Below are positions 1-8,983 of a DNA stretch of 64,000 bases, in pieces. The notes below the pieces were generated by a model. That model saw only the letters and a program-made list of their open reading frames with translations, searched no databases and had not been told where the DNA came from. This DNA comes from Paenibacillus sp. FSL H8-0548 (GTDB taxonomy: Bacteria > Bacillota > Bacilli > Paenibacillales > Paenibacillaceae), in contig NZ_CP152049.1 of NCBI RefSeq assembly GCF_038630985.1, forward strand, positions 4,297,501 to 4,361,500, read 5' to 3'. The position numbers and the translations under genes were made by a program. Within the stretch, counting starts at the first letter, position 1. The number at the start of each line of letters is the position of its first letter.

Positions 1-145
1 TCTCCCTGTTCCGTTAAAATGTGACGCTAACCCAATATGCAACTTTAGCGTCTCTGGCTTCCGTTAGCTTTCGTTATCCGCTCACTGGCTGCTGCCGCAG
101 CATCATGATCAACAGGTTCAGAGAATGCATAGTTACTCCTAAACA
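1..145. repeat. Intergenic direct repeat, copy 1
   Basis: This is the first of two long direct-repeat copies; the other begins at 320. The first 83 bases are identical between copies, and the rest diverges by substitutions plus a 2-base indel near the end. Inside are shorter units built around AGCGTCT followed by TTCCGTTA. It is non-coding and downstream of spo0A, and it is cut by the window edge, so it may extend further left. It resembles the dispersed TTCCGTTA repeats I associate with Paenibacillus genomes (inference). Confidence 0.85.
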
Positions 146-319
146 AGAACAAAATCACCCTTACGGATGATTGGAAATCGCGGTCGCGTCAGCTCACACG
201 TCTAACGGAAACCACAGACGCTAAATCGCCTTTATTTTTCGTTTCAAGATTCTAACGGAAATACGCGCCTCTATTTGTACCCTACATGCCCGATTTCGCT
301 TCATTTCTGCGGAATAGCG

Positions 320-462
320 TCTCCCTGTTCCGTTAAAATGTGACGCTAACCCAATATGCAACTTTAGCGTCTCTGGCTTCCGTTAGCTTTCGTTATCCGC
401 TCTCCGGCTGCTGGCACAGCATCGTTATCAACAGGTTCGGAGAATGCATAGTTTCCTAAACA
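320..462. repeat. Intergenic direct repeat, copy 2
   Basis: Second copy of the repeat that starts at base 1, offset by 319 bases. The 83-base identical core spans 320-402. Between the copies (201-226 and 251-275) are two inverted, partly conserved units of the same TTCCGTTA motif. I see no coding potential, transposase or target-site duplication here. Confidence 0.85.
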
Positions 463-464
463 AT

Positions 465-517
465 AAAAAATACCGTTATTTATTGGGTTTGTGGTAAACC
501 CAATAAATAACGGTATT
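465..517 (-). terminator. Terminator downstream of spo0A
   Basis: A perfect 22-bp inverted repeat (469-490 with 496-517) has a 5-base loop. On the minus strand it is followed directly by a T run. It is the expected end of the spo0A transcript. The stem is AT-rich but unusually long. Bases 518-625, between it and the spo0A stop, hold nothing else I recognise. Confidence 0.75.
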
Positions 518-625
518 AGTTGGTATGATACACAGCCGTTTATCGGCTTAGAATCGATGATTTCAGATATTTACCGCCATAATTGTTCTGGCTGCAATCA
601 CCGTAAACCCTCACCACTACGCCAT

Positions 626-1438
626 TTAGCTAACCTTATGCTCAATCCTCAGCTTATCAGCCACCATCGCGATGAACTCTGAATTCGTTGGTTTCGATTT
701 GCTGATGTTGATCGTATAGCCAAACAAGTGGCTGATGCTGTCAATGTTGCCGCGTGTCCATGCGACCTCTATCGCGTGACGGATCGCGCGTTCAACGCGA
801 GATGGCGTCGTTTTGAATTTTTCAGCAATAGCTGGATAAAGCGTTTTAGTAATTGCACCAAGAATTTCGATATTATTGTAAACCATCGTAATTGCTTCAC
901 GTAAATATTGATACCCTTTAATGTGGGCAGGTACGCCAATTTCATGAATGATGCTTGTAATATTCGCATCGAGGTTTTTGCCTTTTGCAATCGGAACAAC
1001 ATTTGATTTGAGCGTCGATGAGCTTGTCGTAAAGCTGCCAGAAGATGAGTAAGTTGGACTGCCAACAAGCTGACGAATACGATTCGCCAGAATATCCATA
1101 TCAAACGGCTTTAAAATATAATATGAAGCTCCGAGCTGTACTGCTTTTTGCGTAATATTTTCTTGACCGAAGGCGGTCAGCATAATAATTTTAGGCATTG
1201 GAGAAATATTCATTTCCTTCAAACGCTCAAGAACACCTAACCCATCCAAATGAGGCATAATAATATCAAGGATAAGTACATCTGGAACGTCTCTTGCTTC
1301 CTCCAAATGTCTTAAAACCTCTTCCCCATTATACGCGACTCCACTTACACTCATATCACTTTGTTCGGATATGTATTCCGATAACAGGTTTGTAAATTCA
1401 CGGTTGTCATCTGCCAATAAAACTTCGATTTTATGCAA
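626..1438 (-). CDS. spo0A: Stage 0 sporulation response regulator Spo0A
   Basis: Master transcription factor for entry into sporulation, activated by the phosphorelay. The N-terminal receiver domain (about residues 1-125) has the acidic pair D10-D11, phospho-acceptor D58 in [12 protein letters not shown], and the conserved lysine in YYILKPFD. A variable Ser-rich linker follows. The C-terminal Spo0A DNA-binding domain (about 150-270) contains [15 protein letters not shown] and the recognition region [15 protein letters not shown]. Length 270 aa against 267 in B. subtilis. The start is TTG at 1438, with GGGAGG 8 bases upstream on the minus strand. It is single-gene, with its own terminator and 0A boxes upstream, next to spoIVB as in Bacillus. 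Confidence 0.98.
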   Translation of the reverse strand: MHKIEVLLADDNREFTNLLSEYISEQSDMSVSGVAYNGEEVLRHLEEARDVPDVLILDIIMPHLDGLGVLERLKEMNISPMPKIIMLTAFGQENITQKAVQLGASYYILKPFDMDILANRIRQLVGSPTYSSSGSFTTSSSTLKSNVVPIAKGKNLDANITSIIHEIGVPAHIKGYQYLREAITMVYNNIEILGAITKTLYPAIAEKFKTTPSRVERAIRHAIEVAWTRGNIDSISHLFGYTINISKSKPTNSEFIAMVADKLRIEHKVS

Positions 1439-1495
1439 GTTGTGGGCCTCCCTTAATTGATATTCATGATTTCGCTCACTAGTTGTCTGCTTAAA

Positions 1496-1616
1496 GTTTT
1501 CGACATGTGAAGATGATTTCCTTCTGTCGAAAATTATTTTTCTTTATTTATTTACGAAGTTTCGATATAATTAAAAATTTGTTACATGTAACGATAAGTT
1601 TCATTCTTGTTCGACA
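1496..1616 (-). promoter_or_regulatory. spo0A promoter region with 0A boxes
   Basis: Three copies of the Spo0A box TGTCGAA lie upstream of spo0A: 1499-1505 (minus), 1525-1531 (plus) and 1610-1616 (minus). A sigma-H-like promoter may overlap them on the minus strand: GAAGGAAAT at 1516-1524 as -35 and GTCGAAAAC at 1496-1504 as -10, with an 11-base gap, which is slightly short. Autoregulation through sigma-H and 0A boxes is known for B. subtilis spo0A. The boxes are exact; the -10 is inferred. The rest of the 1439-1771 gap shows no clear gene. Confidence 0.6.
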
Positions 1617-1763
1617 AAATTCATTGCTGTTTTTTCGTTTCATGCGTTTTTTATTTTTTGCCAATAACAAGGTGAAACGGCTGTAGCAGTCCTTATGGCG
1701 ATGGCGCGTTTCATTCCGGAGAAATATAGAGATAGTATGGCGAGATGCTATACTTTCCTATAT

Positions 1764-1811
1764 TTTCAAAAAAACATCTGCTTAAGCTGAGCTCAGCTTA
1801 AGCAGATGTTT
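1764..1811 (-). terminator. Terminator downstream of spoIVB
   Basis: A 40-base perfect palindrome (1772-1811, centred on GAGCTC) is followed on the minus strand by a run of T. It lies 11 bases beyond the spoIVB stop and separates spoIVB from spo0A. Confidence 0.85.
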
Positions 1812-1822
1812 AACTTCTTTCG

Positions 1823-3196
1823 CTATGCAGCCTCTCTAATTGCCGACTTGAGCAATACTCCCGCGTCCTGCAGCATCCACTCAATAAAGCAGCCATATCC
1901 AGAGGAAGGATCATTTACAAATACATGAGTGACGGCACCAACAAGCTTACCATCCTGAATAATTGGACTTCCAGACATCCCTTGAACAATACCGCCTGTC
2001 TTGCTCAGTAATCGTTTATCAATAATCTTGATAACCATTCCTTTAGTGGCTGGACCGGATTGCTTGGTTACATGAACGATTTCGATATCAAAGCGTTCAA
2101 CCTTTTGTCCGTTTACAACAGTTAAAATTTCCGCAGGACCTTCTTTGACATCTTCGGCAAAGGCTACGGGTAATGCTTTTTCACTGTAGGTATGAGTAGG
2201 AACTTCATTCATTTTGCCGAAAATGCCAAACGGAGTATTACGCTCAACATTTCCTAATATTTTACTTTCCTTCACAAAATGTGCTCTTTTTTCTCCCGGC
2301 TCACCATTTTGGCTTTTGTTAATGGAGGTTACACTGGATTGTAAGATTTGACCTTCGCCTACTTCAATCGGCGTTTGCGTATCCATATCTGTTATAACAT
2401 GTCCCAGCGCTCCATATACGCCTTGATCAGGGGCATAAAAGGTTAACGTGCCAACACCTGCTGCCGAGTCTCTAATGTACAGTCCTAGCCGCCAAGCTTT
2501 ATCCTGTGCATCGAAAACAGGACTAAGCTGCGTCTTGCTTAATTGACCATCTCGCTTAAAAGTAATTTCTAGAGGCTTCTTGTCATTGCCAGACCTCTCA
2601 CTTAGCTCTGCAACCCTGTGGACCTGATTAATGTTAGTACCATTGATCTTAACAATCAAATCGCCCAGGCGGAGTCCAGCAGCTTCTCCAGGTGATTGCT
2701 TCATACCATCGGTACCTGCGACCTGATGATGCCCTACAACCAGAATGCCTGAGGATTTAACTTTAACTCCGATGGTCTGTCCCCCTGGTATAACACGCAA
2801 ATCCGGTACAACATTAACTTTAACCGTTTTGAAAGGAATTTTACCAAATAATTTCACTTTCATCTTCGTTTGACCGCTTTGGATTGACTGCAGTGACAGT
2901 GGCTCGTTCAAATTTACGGATAAAGAATGACTTGTGGTTCCATTAACCTGAAGCATCTGAGGATCGACCGTTACTTCAGCATGAACGGGCACTCCGTAAT
3001 GCAATCGTTTCAGTTGCCCGGAGAATAAACGAAGTTCATTCGGGATTGCGGCAAAGTGTTGAAACGGGGTGGAGCTTCCGATCATGCAAATGAAGATAAC
3101 GAGAACTAGGCCAAACCATCGCTTCCTTTGATTGGAGTTCAATGATTTCACGCTCCCTGTATTTCCATCGCATGACGTAGAAGGCAAAGTCGCCAT
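1823..3196 (-). CDS. spoIVB: SpoIVB peptidase (sigma-K checkpoint)
   Basis: Serine peptidase of family S55, made in the forespore and secreted into the intermembrane space. There it cleaves SpoIVFA and so triggers pro-sigma-K processing. The protein has an N-terminal membrane anchor (about 27-43), a PDZ domain (about 145-230, with AAGLRLGDLIVKING) and the C-terminal peptidase domain. The likely catalytic residues are H266 in GALGHVITD and S410 in GMSGSPI. Length 457 aa is slightly longer than the roughly 425 aa of B. subtilis, mostly at the N-terminus. ATG at 3196 has a weak AAAGGT site. GTG at 3151 is an alternative start. It follows recN by 69 bases. Confidence 0.95.
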   Translation of the reverse strand: MATLPSTSCDGNTGSVKSLNSNQRKRWFGLVLVIFICMIGSSTPFQHFAAIPNELRLFSGQLKRLHYGVPVHAEVTVDPQMLQVNGTTSHSLSVNLNEPLSLQSIQSGQTKMKVKLFGKIPFKTVKVNVVPDLRVIPGGQTIGVKVKSSGILVVGHHQVAGTDGMKQSPGEAAGLRLGDLIVKINGTNINQVHRVAELSERSGNDKKPLEITFKRDGQLSKTQLSPVFDAQDKAWRLGLYIRDSAAGVGTLTFYAPDQGVYGALGHVITDMDTQTPIEVGEGQILQSSVTSINKSQNGEPGEKRAHFVKESKILGNVERNTPFGIFGKMNEVPTHTYSEKALPVAFAEDVKEGPAEILTVVNGQKVERFDIEIVHVTKQSGPATKGMVIKIIDKRLLSKTGGIVQGMSGSPIIQDGKLVGAVTHVFVNDPSSGYGCFIEWMLQDAGVLLKSAIREAA

Positions 3197-3265
3197 TGGC
3201 GTACCTTTAAGTTACCCTCACCCAGTCGTTTTATGTCCACAAAAAGATTCCCTAATTGGCTTCCA

Positions 3266-4978
3266 TTACGCCCCTTTCTGTCGATGCGCTAAATCAAGCA
3301 TTTCTTGTGCATGATTCCTAGTTTTGTCAGTGATCTCAACGCCGCCAAGCATTCGGGCCAGCTCGTCAATTCGTGTCTTTCCAACAAGCTCATCAACTGA
3401 AGTTGAGGTTCGTGATCCAATAACCTGTTTGCGAATTTCATAATGATGGTCAGCCATACAAGCAACCTGAGGAAGATGAGTGATTGAGAAAACTTGGCAT
3501 TTCTTTGCCAGCTGCGACATTTTCTCTGCAATTGCTTGTGCTGCACGACCGCTGACTCCTGTATCTACCTCATCGAAAATCAATACAGGCACTTGATCAA
3601 TTTCTGCGAAAATACTTTTCAGAGCAAGCATAATGCGCGACATTTCTCCTCCAGAAGCAATTTTATTAAGGGGCTTGAGCGGCTCTCCATGATTTGTGGA
3701 AAGCATAAAAACCGCTTCATTCATTCCATTAACATGCAATCGAATGTCCTTATTTCCCACTGTCCCTGTATAGGTTGTATCAATTTGAACACGGAATTTT
3801 GCCGATGGCATTTGAAGCTGGCTAAGCTCTTTCTCAATCGACTCAGACAGCTTCGTAGCTGCATGCTCGCGCAAATGAGATAATTCTTTCGCAAATATTA
3901 ACGCTTGCTCATATAATTGAGCTTCTTCTCGATGAAGCTCTTCCAGCATTTGGTCACGATTTTCAATTTTATCTCGATCGATAATCGTGCGTTCCAAATA
4001 GGATAGAATTTCTTCGATTGATTCCCCGTATTTGCGTTTCAAGCTATGAATTAAATCAAGTCGATCCTCCACCTGCGAAAGCTCATTAGGATCTGATTCA
4101 ATACTGTCGCGGTAGTCACGGAGCTGGAAAGCAGCATCCTCCGCTTGATAAAACGCGGATTGAAGCTGCTCCAGCAGCGGATTTAATTTTTGTGCATCAT
4201 AGGTTTGAATATCGATCAGCTTGGCTACTGCTTTGCTCACCATATCCAGCCCTTTCCCTCCGTAAAGCAAGGAATAAGCTTCAGATACGCCATCCATTCT
4301 TTTTCCTGCATACATTAGCTTGCGTCTCTGTTCAGCTAGTAATTCATCCTCTAATGGCTTAAGCTGCGCATTCGTTATTTCCTCAATCTGAAAACGATAC
4401 AAATCCAGCATTTGAACATTATGCCTGGTTGAGTTTTCCAGCTCCCGAAGAGAAGTTCTCACACGCTGCAGTTGGCCGAAAAGTTGACGATAATTTTGTT
4501 TGCGCTCAATTAATAAATCTCCTGCGAAAAGATCCAGCCATTCCAAATGCTGCTCTGTACGCAGCAAGGATTGATGCTCATGCTGTCCATGAATGTTGAC
4601 CAGGCATTCGCCAATCTCCCTAAGCATCGTCATCGTAACGAGCTGTCCATTCACTCGACTGCTGCTCTTCCCGTGCGATGACAACTCTCGTCTAATGACC
4701 AGCATCTCATCGGAATTGGCATGTACACCAAGCTTGCTCAAAACGAGCCAAACAGGGTGATTGCTTGGCAAGTCGAACATAGCCTCCATCTCAGCCTTGT
4801 CACAGCCGTACCGTACCATATCTGCGGAGCCTCTACCGCCAACCAGTAAGCTGAGTGCATCAATTAAAATAGATTTACCTGCTCCTGTTTCTCCTGTCAA
4901 CACATGGAATCCATGATGAAAATTAACGTTCACTTCTTCAATTACCGCTAAATTCCGAATAGACAACTCACGCAGCAT
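3266..4978 (-). CDS. recN: DNA repair protein RecN
   Basis: SMC-like ATPase that acts early in double-strand-break repair and bridges DNA ends. Walker A GETGAGKS sits at residues 29-36. Long coiled-coil arms follow (about 150-390). The C-terminal head carries the ABC-type signature LNKIASGGEMSR and Walker B VLIFDEVDTGVSG, then THLPQVA. Length 570 aa is standard for the family. The ATG has GGAG upstream, only 14 bases after the argR stop, so argR-recN probably form one transcript, as in Bacillus. Confidence 0.97.
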   Translation of the reverse strand: MLRELSIRNLAVIEEVNVNFHHGFHVLTGETGAGKSILIDALSLLVGGRGSADMVRYGCDKAEMEAMFDLPSNHPVWLVLSKLGVHANSDEMLVIRRELSSHGKSSSRVNGQLVTMTMLREIGECLVNIHGQHEHQSLLRTEQHLEWLDLFAGDLLIERKQNYRQLFGQLQRVRTSLRELENSTRHNVQMLDLYRFQIEEITNAQLKPLEDELLAEQRRKLMYAGKRMDGVSEAYSLLYGGKGLDMVSKAVAKLIDIQTYDAQKLNPLLEQLQSAFYQAEDAAFQLRDYRDSIESDPNELSQVEDRLDLIHSLKRKYGESIEEILSYLERTIIDRDKIENRDQMLEELHREEAQLYEQALIFAKELSHLREHAATKLSESIEKELSQLQMPSAKFRVQIDTTYTGTVGNKDIRLHVNGMNEAVFMLSTNHGEPLKPLNKIASGGEMSRIMLALKSIFAEIDQVPVLIFDEVDTGVSGRAAQAIAEKMSQLAKKCQVFSITHLPQVACMADHHYEIRKQVIGSRTSTSVDELVGKTRIDELARMLGGVEITDKTRNHAQEMLDLAHRQKGA

Positions 4979-4992
4979 GGCATAATCACTCC

Positions 4993-5445
4993 TTAATTCA
5001 AAAGTTCAAGCAAACGTTCTACAATGTCCCCGCTCTGCTTCTTGGTTCGACAAATCATCAGTATGGTGTCATCACCGCAAATGGTACCCATTATCTCTGA
5101 CCACTCCATATTGTCAACCAATGCCCCTATTGCATTCGCTGAGCCTGGCAGACACTTCATTACAACAAGGTTGTCCGTAAAATCAATATGTACAAAGTGA
5201 TCAAGCAAAGCACGCTTCAGCTTGTGAATTGGATTTTGGCGTTGATGATCCTGAGGCAGCGAATATTTATAATTCCCCTCGCCTGAAGGTACTTTAATTA
5301 GCATTAGTTCCTTCATATCACGAGAAACCGTTGCCTGTGTAACCTGCATCCCTGACTCACGAAGGGCTTCAACTAGCTCCTCCTGCGTCTCAATCGCTCG
5401 ATTCGTAATAATCTCCTTGATTTTAAATTGGCGAATGCCCTTCAT
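4993..5445 (-). CDS. argR: Arginine repressor ArgR/AhrC
   Basis: Arginine-responsive hexameric regulator that represses arginine biosynthesis and activates catabolism. The N-terminal winged helix contains TQATVSRDMKEL. The C-terminal oligomerisation and arginine-binding domain contains IGALVDNMEWSEIMGTICGD. I chose ATG 5445, giving 150 aa beginning MKGIRQFKIKEI. It has GGAGG 8 bases upstream and matches AhrC (149 aa). An in-frame ATG at 5460 would add five residues but overlaps the Shine-Dalgarno site. It is the gene upstream of recN. Confidence 0.95.
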   Translation of the reverse strand: MKGIRQFKIKEIITNRAIETQEELVEALRESGMQVTQATVSRDMKELMLIKVPSGEGNYKYSLPQDHQRQNPIHKLKRALLDHFVHIDFTDNLVVMKCLPGSANAIGALVDNMEWSEIMGTICGDDTILMICRTKKQSGDIVERLLELLN

Positions 5446-5463
5446 ATATAAAACCTCCATGAG

Positions 5464-5988
5464 TTAATGGTCTGCGATGTGAAACGTAATTTTACGTATG
5501 ACCTTATCTCTTGCATCAACGAACAATATTCCATCACATTCAGGCAAGAGCAGTGAATACACAAGCAAGCGTTCTCTAACTCCGCTTGCCGTCCAATCCA
5601 TTGGCTTCCGCTCCCGTGCTGTTTTCACAATAAACGTACAATTATCCATTTCCGCAATGTAATCAATATATAACCGACTTCCCTTTCCAAGCGGCACTCC
5701 ATCCAACTGGATTGGAATCGGCACCAAATGCTTTCCTGAACGAACAGTATATCCCGCCTGCTCCAGCAGTACGATATTCTCATCATCTGGAGCTAGGATG
5801 CCGCCTTTGCCGAGTTTAAGACGATTCACGCCTGCAGGCTCGTGCAGCCAACGATAAAACATCCTGAACAGCCATATGACGAGCAAGCAGCCAGCCAGCA
5901 GCATAATAAACCAATCACCGTACATTCCCATAAGCATCCCCCATCTACGAATGATCATATCTTTAATCGTTCGCGATGCTGGGGGCAT
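5464..5988 (-). CDS. Membrane-anchored protein with degenerate PD-(D/E)XK-like pattern
   Basis: Function not recognised. There is one clear hydrophobic segment (about residues 24-42, WFIMLLAGCLLVIWLF) and then a soluble domain of about 120 aa. That domain contains RLYIDYIAEMDNCTFIVK and RERLLVYSLLLPECDGILFVD. The pattern of Asp, hydrophobic strand, x-V-K, then a basic helix with Tyr recalls the PD-(D/E)XK nuclease core seen in Cas4-like proteins, but the acidic residue before x-K is Ile, so it would be inactive. That is inference from pattern only. The start is uncertain: ATG 5988 has weak AGGA, while a later ATG (residue 20) has a GGGGG site. It lies between tlyA and argR, which are adjacent in B. 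subtilis. Confidence 0.7.
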   Translation of the reverse strand: MPPASRTIKDMIIRRWGMLMGMYGDWFIMLLAGCLLVIWLFRMFYRWLHEPAGVNRLKLGKGGILAPDDENIVLLEQAGYTVRSGKHLVPIPIQLDGVPLGKGSRLYIDYIAEMDNCTFIVKTARERKPMDWTASGVRERLLVYSLLLPECDGILFVDARDKVIRKITFHIADH

Positions 5989-6063
5989 TTTCCTGTTTTA
6001 ATCCGATACCGAACGTTTGTTTGCTTTTGTACAGTTTATCAAATACAGCAGGTCGCTGTAAAG

Positions 6064-6105
6064 TAAAAAAAAGATGTCGGCAGCATTAAATCTGCACGAC
6101 ATCTT
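6064..6105 (-). terminator. Terminator downstream of tlyA
   Basis: Stem AAGATGTCG/CGACATCTT (6071-6079 with 6097-6105) with an inner GCAG/CTGC pair is followed by seven T on the minus strand. It ends just past the tlyA stop. Confidence 0.85.
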
Positions 6106-6109
6106 CAAT

Positions 6110-6940
6110 TTATTTATTAGCGGTAAAAGTCTCACTCGCTTGCTTAACTAATCCAGCTAATGCAGCATCATCAGGAATGGCTGTATTTGGCTCTGCGGAC
6201 CAAGTCCAATAAGCCAAAAACTCAATATTGCCTTCCCCGCCTGTAATCGGCGAGAAAGTAACATCCTGCAGTCTGTAGCCGATCTCAGCAGCAGCGGTCA
6301 GTACTGTACGCAGAACATCTTTGTGAACGTTGGAATCGCGTACGACACCCGATTTGCCAACCTTCTCACGCCCAGCCTCGAATTGCGGCTTAATTAAAGC
6401 TACAATGCCAGAACCAACCGATAATAATTGAGATAATGCAGGCAAAATAAGCTTTAACGATATAAAGGATACATCAATAGAAGCAAAAGTTGGAGGCGGT
6501 CCTATCAAATCAGTCGGCTGTGTATAACGGAAATTGGTACGCTCCATGACATGTACACGCTCATCCTGCCTAAGAGACCAGTCCAGCTGATTATAACCAA
6601 CATCAATGGCATAAACATAAGCAGCACCATTCTGTAGAGCACAATCCGTAAAACCTCCGGTTGATGCGCCGATGTCAAGCATCACTCGGCCGTTGAGCTC
6701 AATGCCGAAATTCCGAATTGCTTTCTCCAGCTTTAAACCGCCACGGCTAACATAAGGATGCAAAGCACCCTTTACCTTAATATCCGCAGTACGAGCTACT
6801 TTCATCCCGCTTTTATCCACCGGCTCGTCATTTACGAGTACAAGTCCCGCCATCAAGGCCGCTTTTGCTTTTTCTCTGCTTTCATAAAAGCCGCGCTCCA
6901 CTAGAAGCACATCAATTCGTTCTTTTGCAGTTGTTGTCAT
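6110..6940 (-). CDS. tlyA: TlyA family rRNA (cytidine-2'-O)-methyltransferase
   Basis: S-adenosylmethionine-dependent methyltransferase of the TlyA/YqxC family, which 2'-O-methylates rRNA cytidines; older annotations call it a haemolysin. An N-terminal S4 RNA-binding domain (about 8-65, LLVERGFYESREKAKAALMAG) precedes an RrmJ/FtsJ-type fold with the SAM motif MLDIGASTGGFTDCAL and the acidic motif IDVSFISL. Length 276 aa against 281 for B. subtilis YqxC. It starts 15 bases after the dxs stop with GGGAG. It is probably the last gene of the xseA-xseB-ispA-dxs-tlyA run before the terminator. Which rRNA it modifies here cannot be read from the sequence. Confidence 0.93.
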   Translation of the reverse strand: MTTTAKERIDVLLVERGFYESREKAKAALMAGLVLVNDEPVDKSGMKVARTADIKVKGALHPYVSRGGLKLEKAIRNFGIELNGRVMLDIGASTGGFTDCALQNGAAYVYAIDVGYNQLDWSLRQDERVHVMERTNFRYTQPTDLIGPPPTFASIDVSFISLKLILPALSQLLSVGSGIVALIKPQFEAGREKVGKSGVVRDSNVHKDVLRTVLTAAAEIGYRLQDVTFSPITGGEGNIEFLAYWTWSAEPNTAIPDDAALAGLVKQASETFTANK

Positions 6941-6955
6941 CTTTCTCCCTTAGCA

Positions 6956-8857
6956 TTACTGTTTTCCAGTAACTCGCTTCATTCGTCTTGGCTGCTGCAT
7001 CGTTCGCATTTCATTAGCTACTCTCTCTGCAGTTAAACCAATTTCTTTTCTTTGTTCATTTATGGTGCCATGCTCCACGAAAACATCTGGAACACCTATA
7101 ATACGAACAGACAAGCCATAAATGCCTTTCAACGAATAGAACTCCAGCACTGCGCTCCCTAAACCACCGAGCTCAGCACCTTCCTCCAGCACAATGATAT
7201 TTTTGCCTTCCGCAGCGAGCGTCAGCAGCATCTTCTCGTCGAGCGGTTTAATAAACCGAGCATTAACGATTTGAATATTCGAGCCGTCTCGCTTAAGCAG
7301 CTCAGCAGCTTCTTCAGCCACCTGAAGCATTGGACCAATCGCTAAAATCACGCCTGAATCACCTTCTCGAACCGTCTCCCAGCTGCCAATGGGAAGAGCC
7401 TCAGGGCTAGCTTCCATTTCTACGCCTAAGCCAGCGATTCTCGAATAGCGAACAGCAATCGGACCATCATTGTAATCCACAGCAGTTTTGAGCATCTTTC
7501 TGAGCTCATTCTCATCTTTTGGCATCATAATAACCAAATTAGGTATATGTCTCAAAAACGAAATATCGTAAACGCCATGATGAGTCTCGCCATCTGGTCC
7601 TACAAAGCCTGCACGGTCAATCGCAAAAATCACGTTGAGGTTCTGACGGCAAATGTCATGAACAACCTGATCATACGCCCGCTGCAAGAAAGTGGAATAG
7701 ACTGCAAAAACCGGTTTCATGCCTTCCAAAGCAAGCGCTCCTGACATCGTAGCCGCATGCTGCTCAGCAATTCCAACATCAATCATTCGATTCGGAAATT
7801 TAGCTGCGAATGGCAGCAAACCAGATCCGCCCGGCATAGCAGGAGTAACAGCAACAATTCGCTCATCCTTCTCAGCCAGCTCAATCAGCATTTGACCAAA
7901 CACATCTGTATACATCGGCGGGCCTACTGCCTTGAGCACCTGTCCAGACTCAATTTTGTATGGAGTAATGCCATGCCATTTGAAAGAATCTGCCTCAGCT
8001 GGTGAATAACCCTTGCCCTTGACAGTTAGAACATGTACAAGCACAGGACCCGGCATAGCGTCTGCTTGACGCATAATATCAAGCATTTGCTCAATATCAT
8101 GACCATCTACAGGTCCAAGATAAGTAAGTCCAAACTGCTCGAACAAAATCCCGCTTACAAGTAAGTATTTCAAGCTATCCTTAAAGCGCTCAGCCGTCTT
8201 GGCAAGCTTTCCGCCAATGGCGGGTATTTTATTCAGCAATTGCTGAAGCTCTTCCTTAGCCTTATGATAATGACGGTCTGTGCGTATTTTTCCTAAGTAA
8301 TGATGCATTGCTCCTACATTCGGCGCAATGGACATCTCATTATCATTCAAAATAACGATTAAATCTTTTTTCTCGTGACCGATATGATTAAGCGCTTCGA
8401 GTGCCATGCCCCCAGTAAGTGCGCCGTCTCCGATAACAGCAACGACACGGTTGCTCTCACCCTTTAAATCACGTGCTAACGCCATGCCCATTGCAGCAGA
8501 TAAGGAGGTGCTGCTATGTCCGGCTTCCCAGACATCGTGCTCACTCTCCGCTCTTTTGACAAAGCCGCATAAGCCCTTGTATTTACGCAGGGTATCAAAC
8601 CGATCCTTACGCCCAGTTAAAATTTTGTGCACATATGATTGATGTCCTACATCAAAAATAAACTTATCTTCAGGACTATTAAATAAATAATGCATAGCTA
8701 AAGTCAGCTCTACAACTCCTAAATTAGGAGCTAGATGACCGCCTGTAACAGAAAGATTCTCAATAAGAAACTGACGAATTTCACCAGCCAGTTGCTCTAA
8801 TTGAGCTATAGTTAGATTCTTCAAGTCTTGAGGTCCGTTAATCTGGTCAAGCAGCAA
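6956..8857 (-). CDS. dxs: 1-deoxy-D-xylulose-5-phosphate synthase
   Basis: Thiamine-diphosphate enzyme that condenses pyruvate and glyceraldehyde-3-phosphate in the first step of the MEP isoprenoid pathway. The thiamine-binding motif starts at GDGALTGG. The transketolase-like pyrimidine domain carries [15 protein letters not shown], and the C-terminal transketolase domain follows. I chose TTG at 8857 (633 aa, [13 protein letters not shown]), with GAGG 6 bases upstream. That matches the family start. The frame extends to ATG 8908, but that ATG lacks a ribosome site and lies close to the predicted transcription start. Its neighbour ispA uses the pathway product. Confidence 0.96.
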   Translation of the reverse strand: MLLDQINGPQDLKNLTIAQLEQLAGEIRQFLIENLSVTGGHLAPNLGVVELTLAMHYLFNSPEDKFIFDVGHQSYVHKILTGRKDRFDTLRKYKGLCGFVKRAESEHDVWEAGHSSTSLSAAMGMALARDLKGESNRVVAVIGDGALTGGMALEALNHIGHEKKDLIVILNDNEMSIAPNVGAMHHYLGKIRTDRHYHKAKEELQQLLNKIPAIGGKLAKTAERFKDSLKYLLVSGILFEQFGLTYLGPVDGHDIEQMLDIMRQADAMPGPVLVHVLTVKGKGYSPAEADSFKWHGITPYKIESGQVLKAVGPPMYTDVFGQMLIELAEKDERIVAVTPAMPGGSGLLPFAAKFPNRMIDVGIAEQHAATMSGALALEGMKPVFAVYSTFLQRAYDQVVHDICRQNLNVIFAIDRAGFVGPDGETHHGVYDISFLRHIPNLVIMMPKDENELRKMLKTAVDYNDGPIAVRYSRIAGLGVEMEASPEALPIGSWETVREGDSGVILAIGPMLQVAEEAAELLKRDGSNIQIVNARFIKPLDEKMLLTLAAEGKNIIVLEEGAELGGLGSAVLEFYSLKGIYGLSVRIIGVPDVFVEHGTINEQRKEIGLTAERVANEMRTMQQPRRMKRVTGKQ

Positions 8858-8929
8858 TTTGCTTTCCTCGCTTTCGCGGACAGCTTCTATCTGCCGTCCC
8901 ATGTACATCTACACATCTACATATTTTTC

Positions 8930-8958
8930 ATTATAGCATACTGAAATTTATTTCCCAA
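8930..8958 (-). promoter_or_regulatory. Sigma-A promoter of dxs-tlyA
   Basis: On the minus strand, TTGGGA (8953-8958) and TATAAT (8930-8935) are separated by 17 bases, with an extended TG before the -10. The promoter sits in the short gap between ispA and dxs. Transcription would start near 8923, giving a leader of about 65 bases to the TTG start of dxs. Confidence 0.8.
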
Positions 8959-8983
8959 CCAAAATGGAAAAAGCATGACGTTC

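Noticed and set aside
491..682. 63-codon plus-strand frame over the spo0A terminator and stop region
   Set aside because: It begins in the hairpin loop and overlaps the 3' end of spo0A; there is no ribosome site.
1710..1806. Short plus-strand reading frame between spo0A and spoIVB (about 30 codons from ATG, containing RFIPEKYRDSMARCY)
   Set aside because: It has no ribosome site and runs into the spoIVB terminator palindrome. Its composition is protein-like, so it could be a gene remnant, but the evidence is too thin.
3132..3314. 60-codon plus-strand frame over the spoIVB/recN junction
   Set aside because: It lies antisense to two well-supported genes and has no homology I can see.
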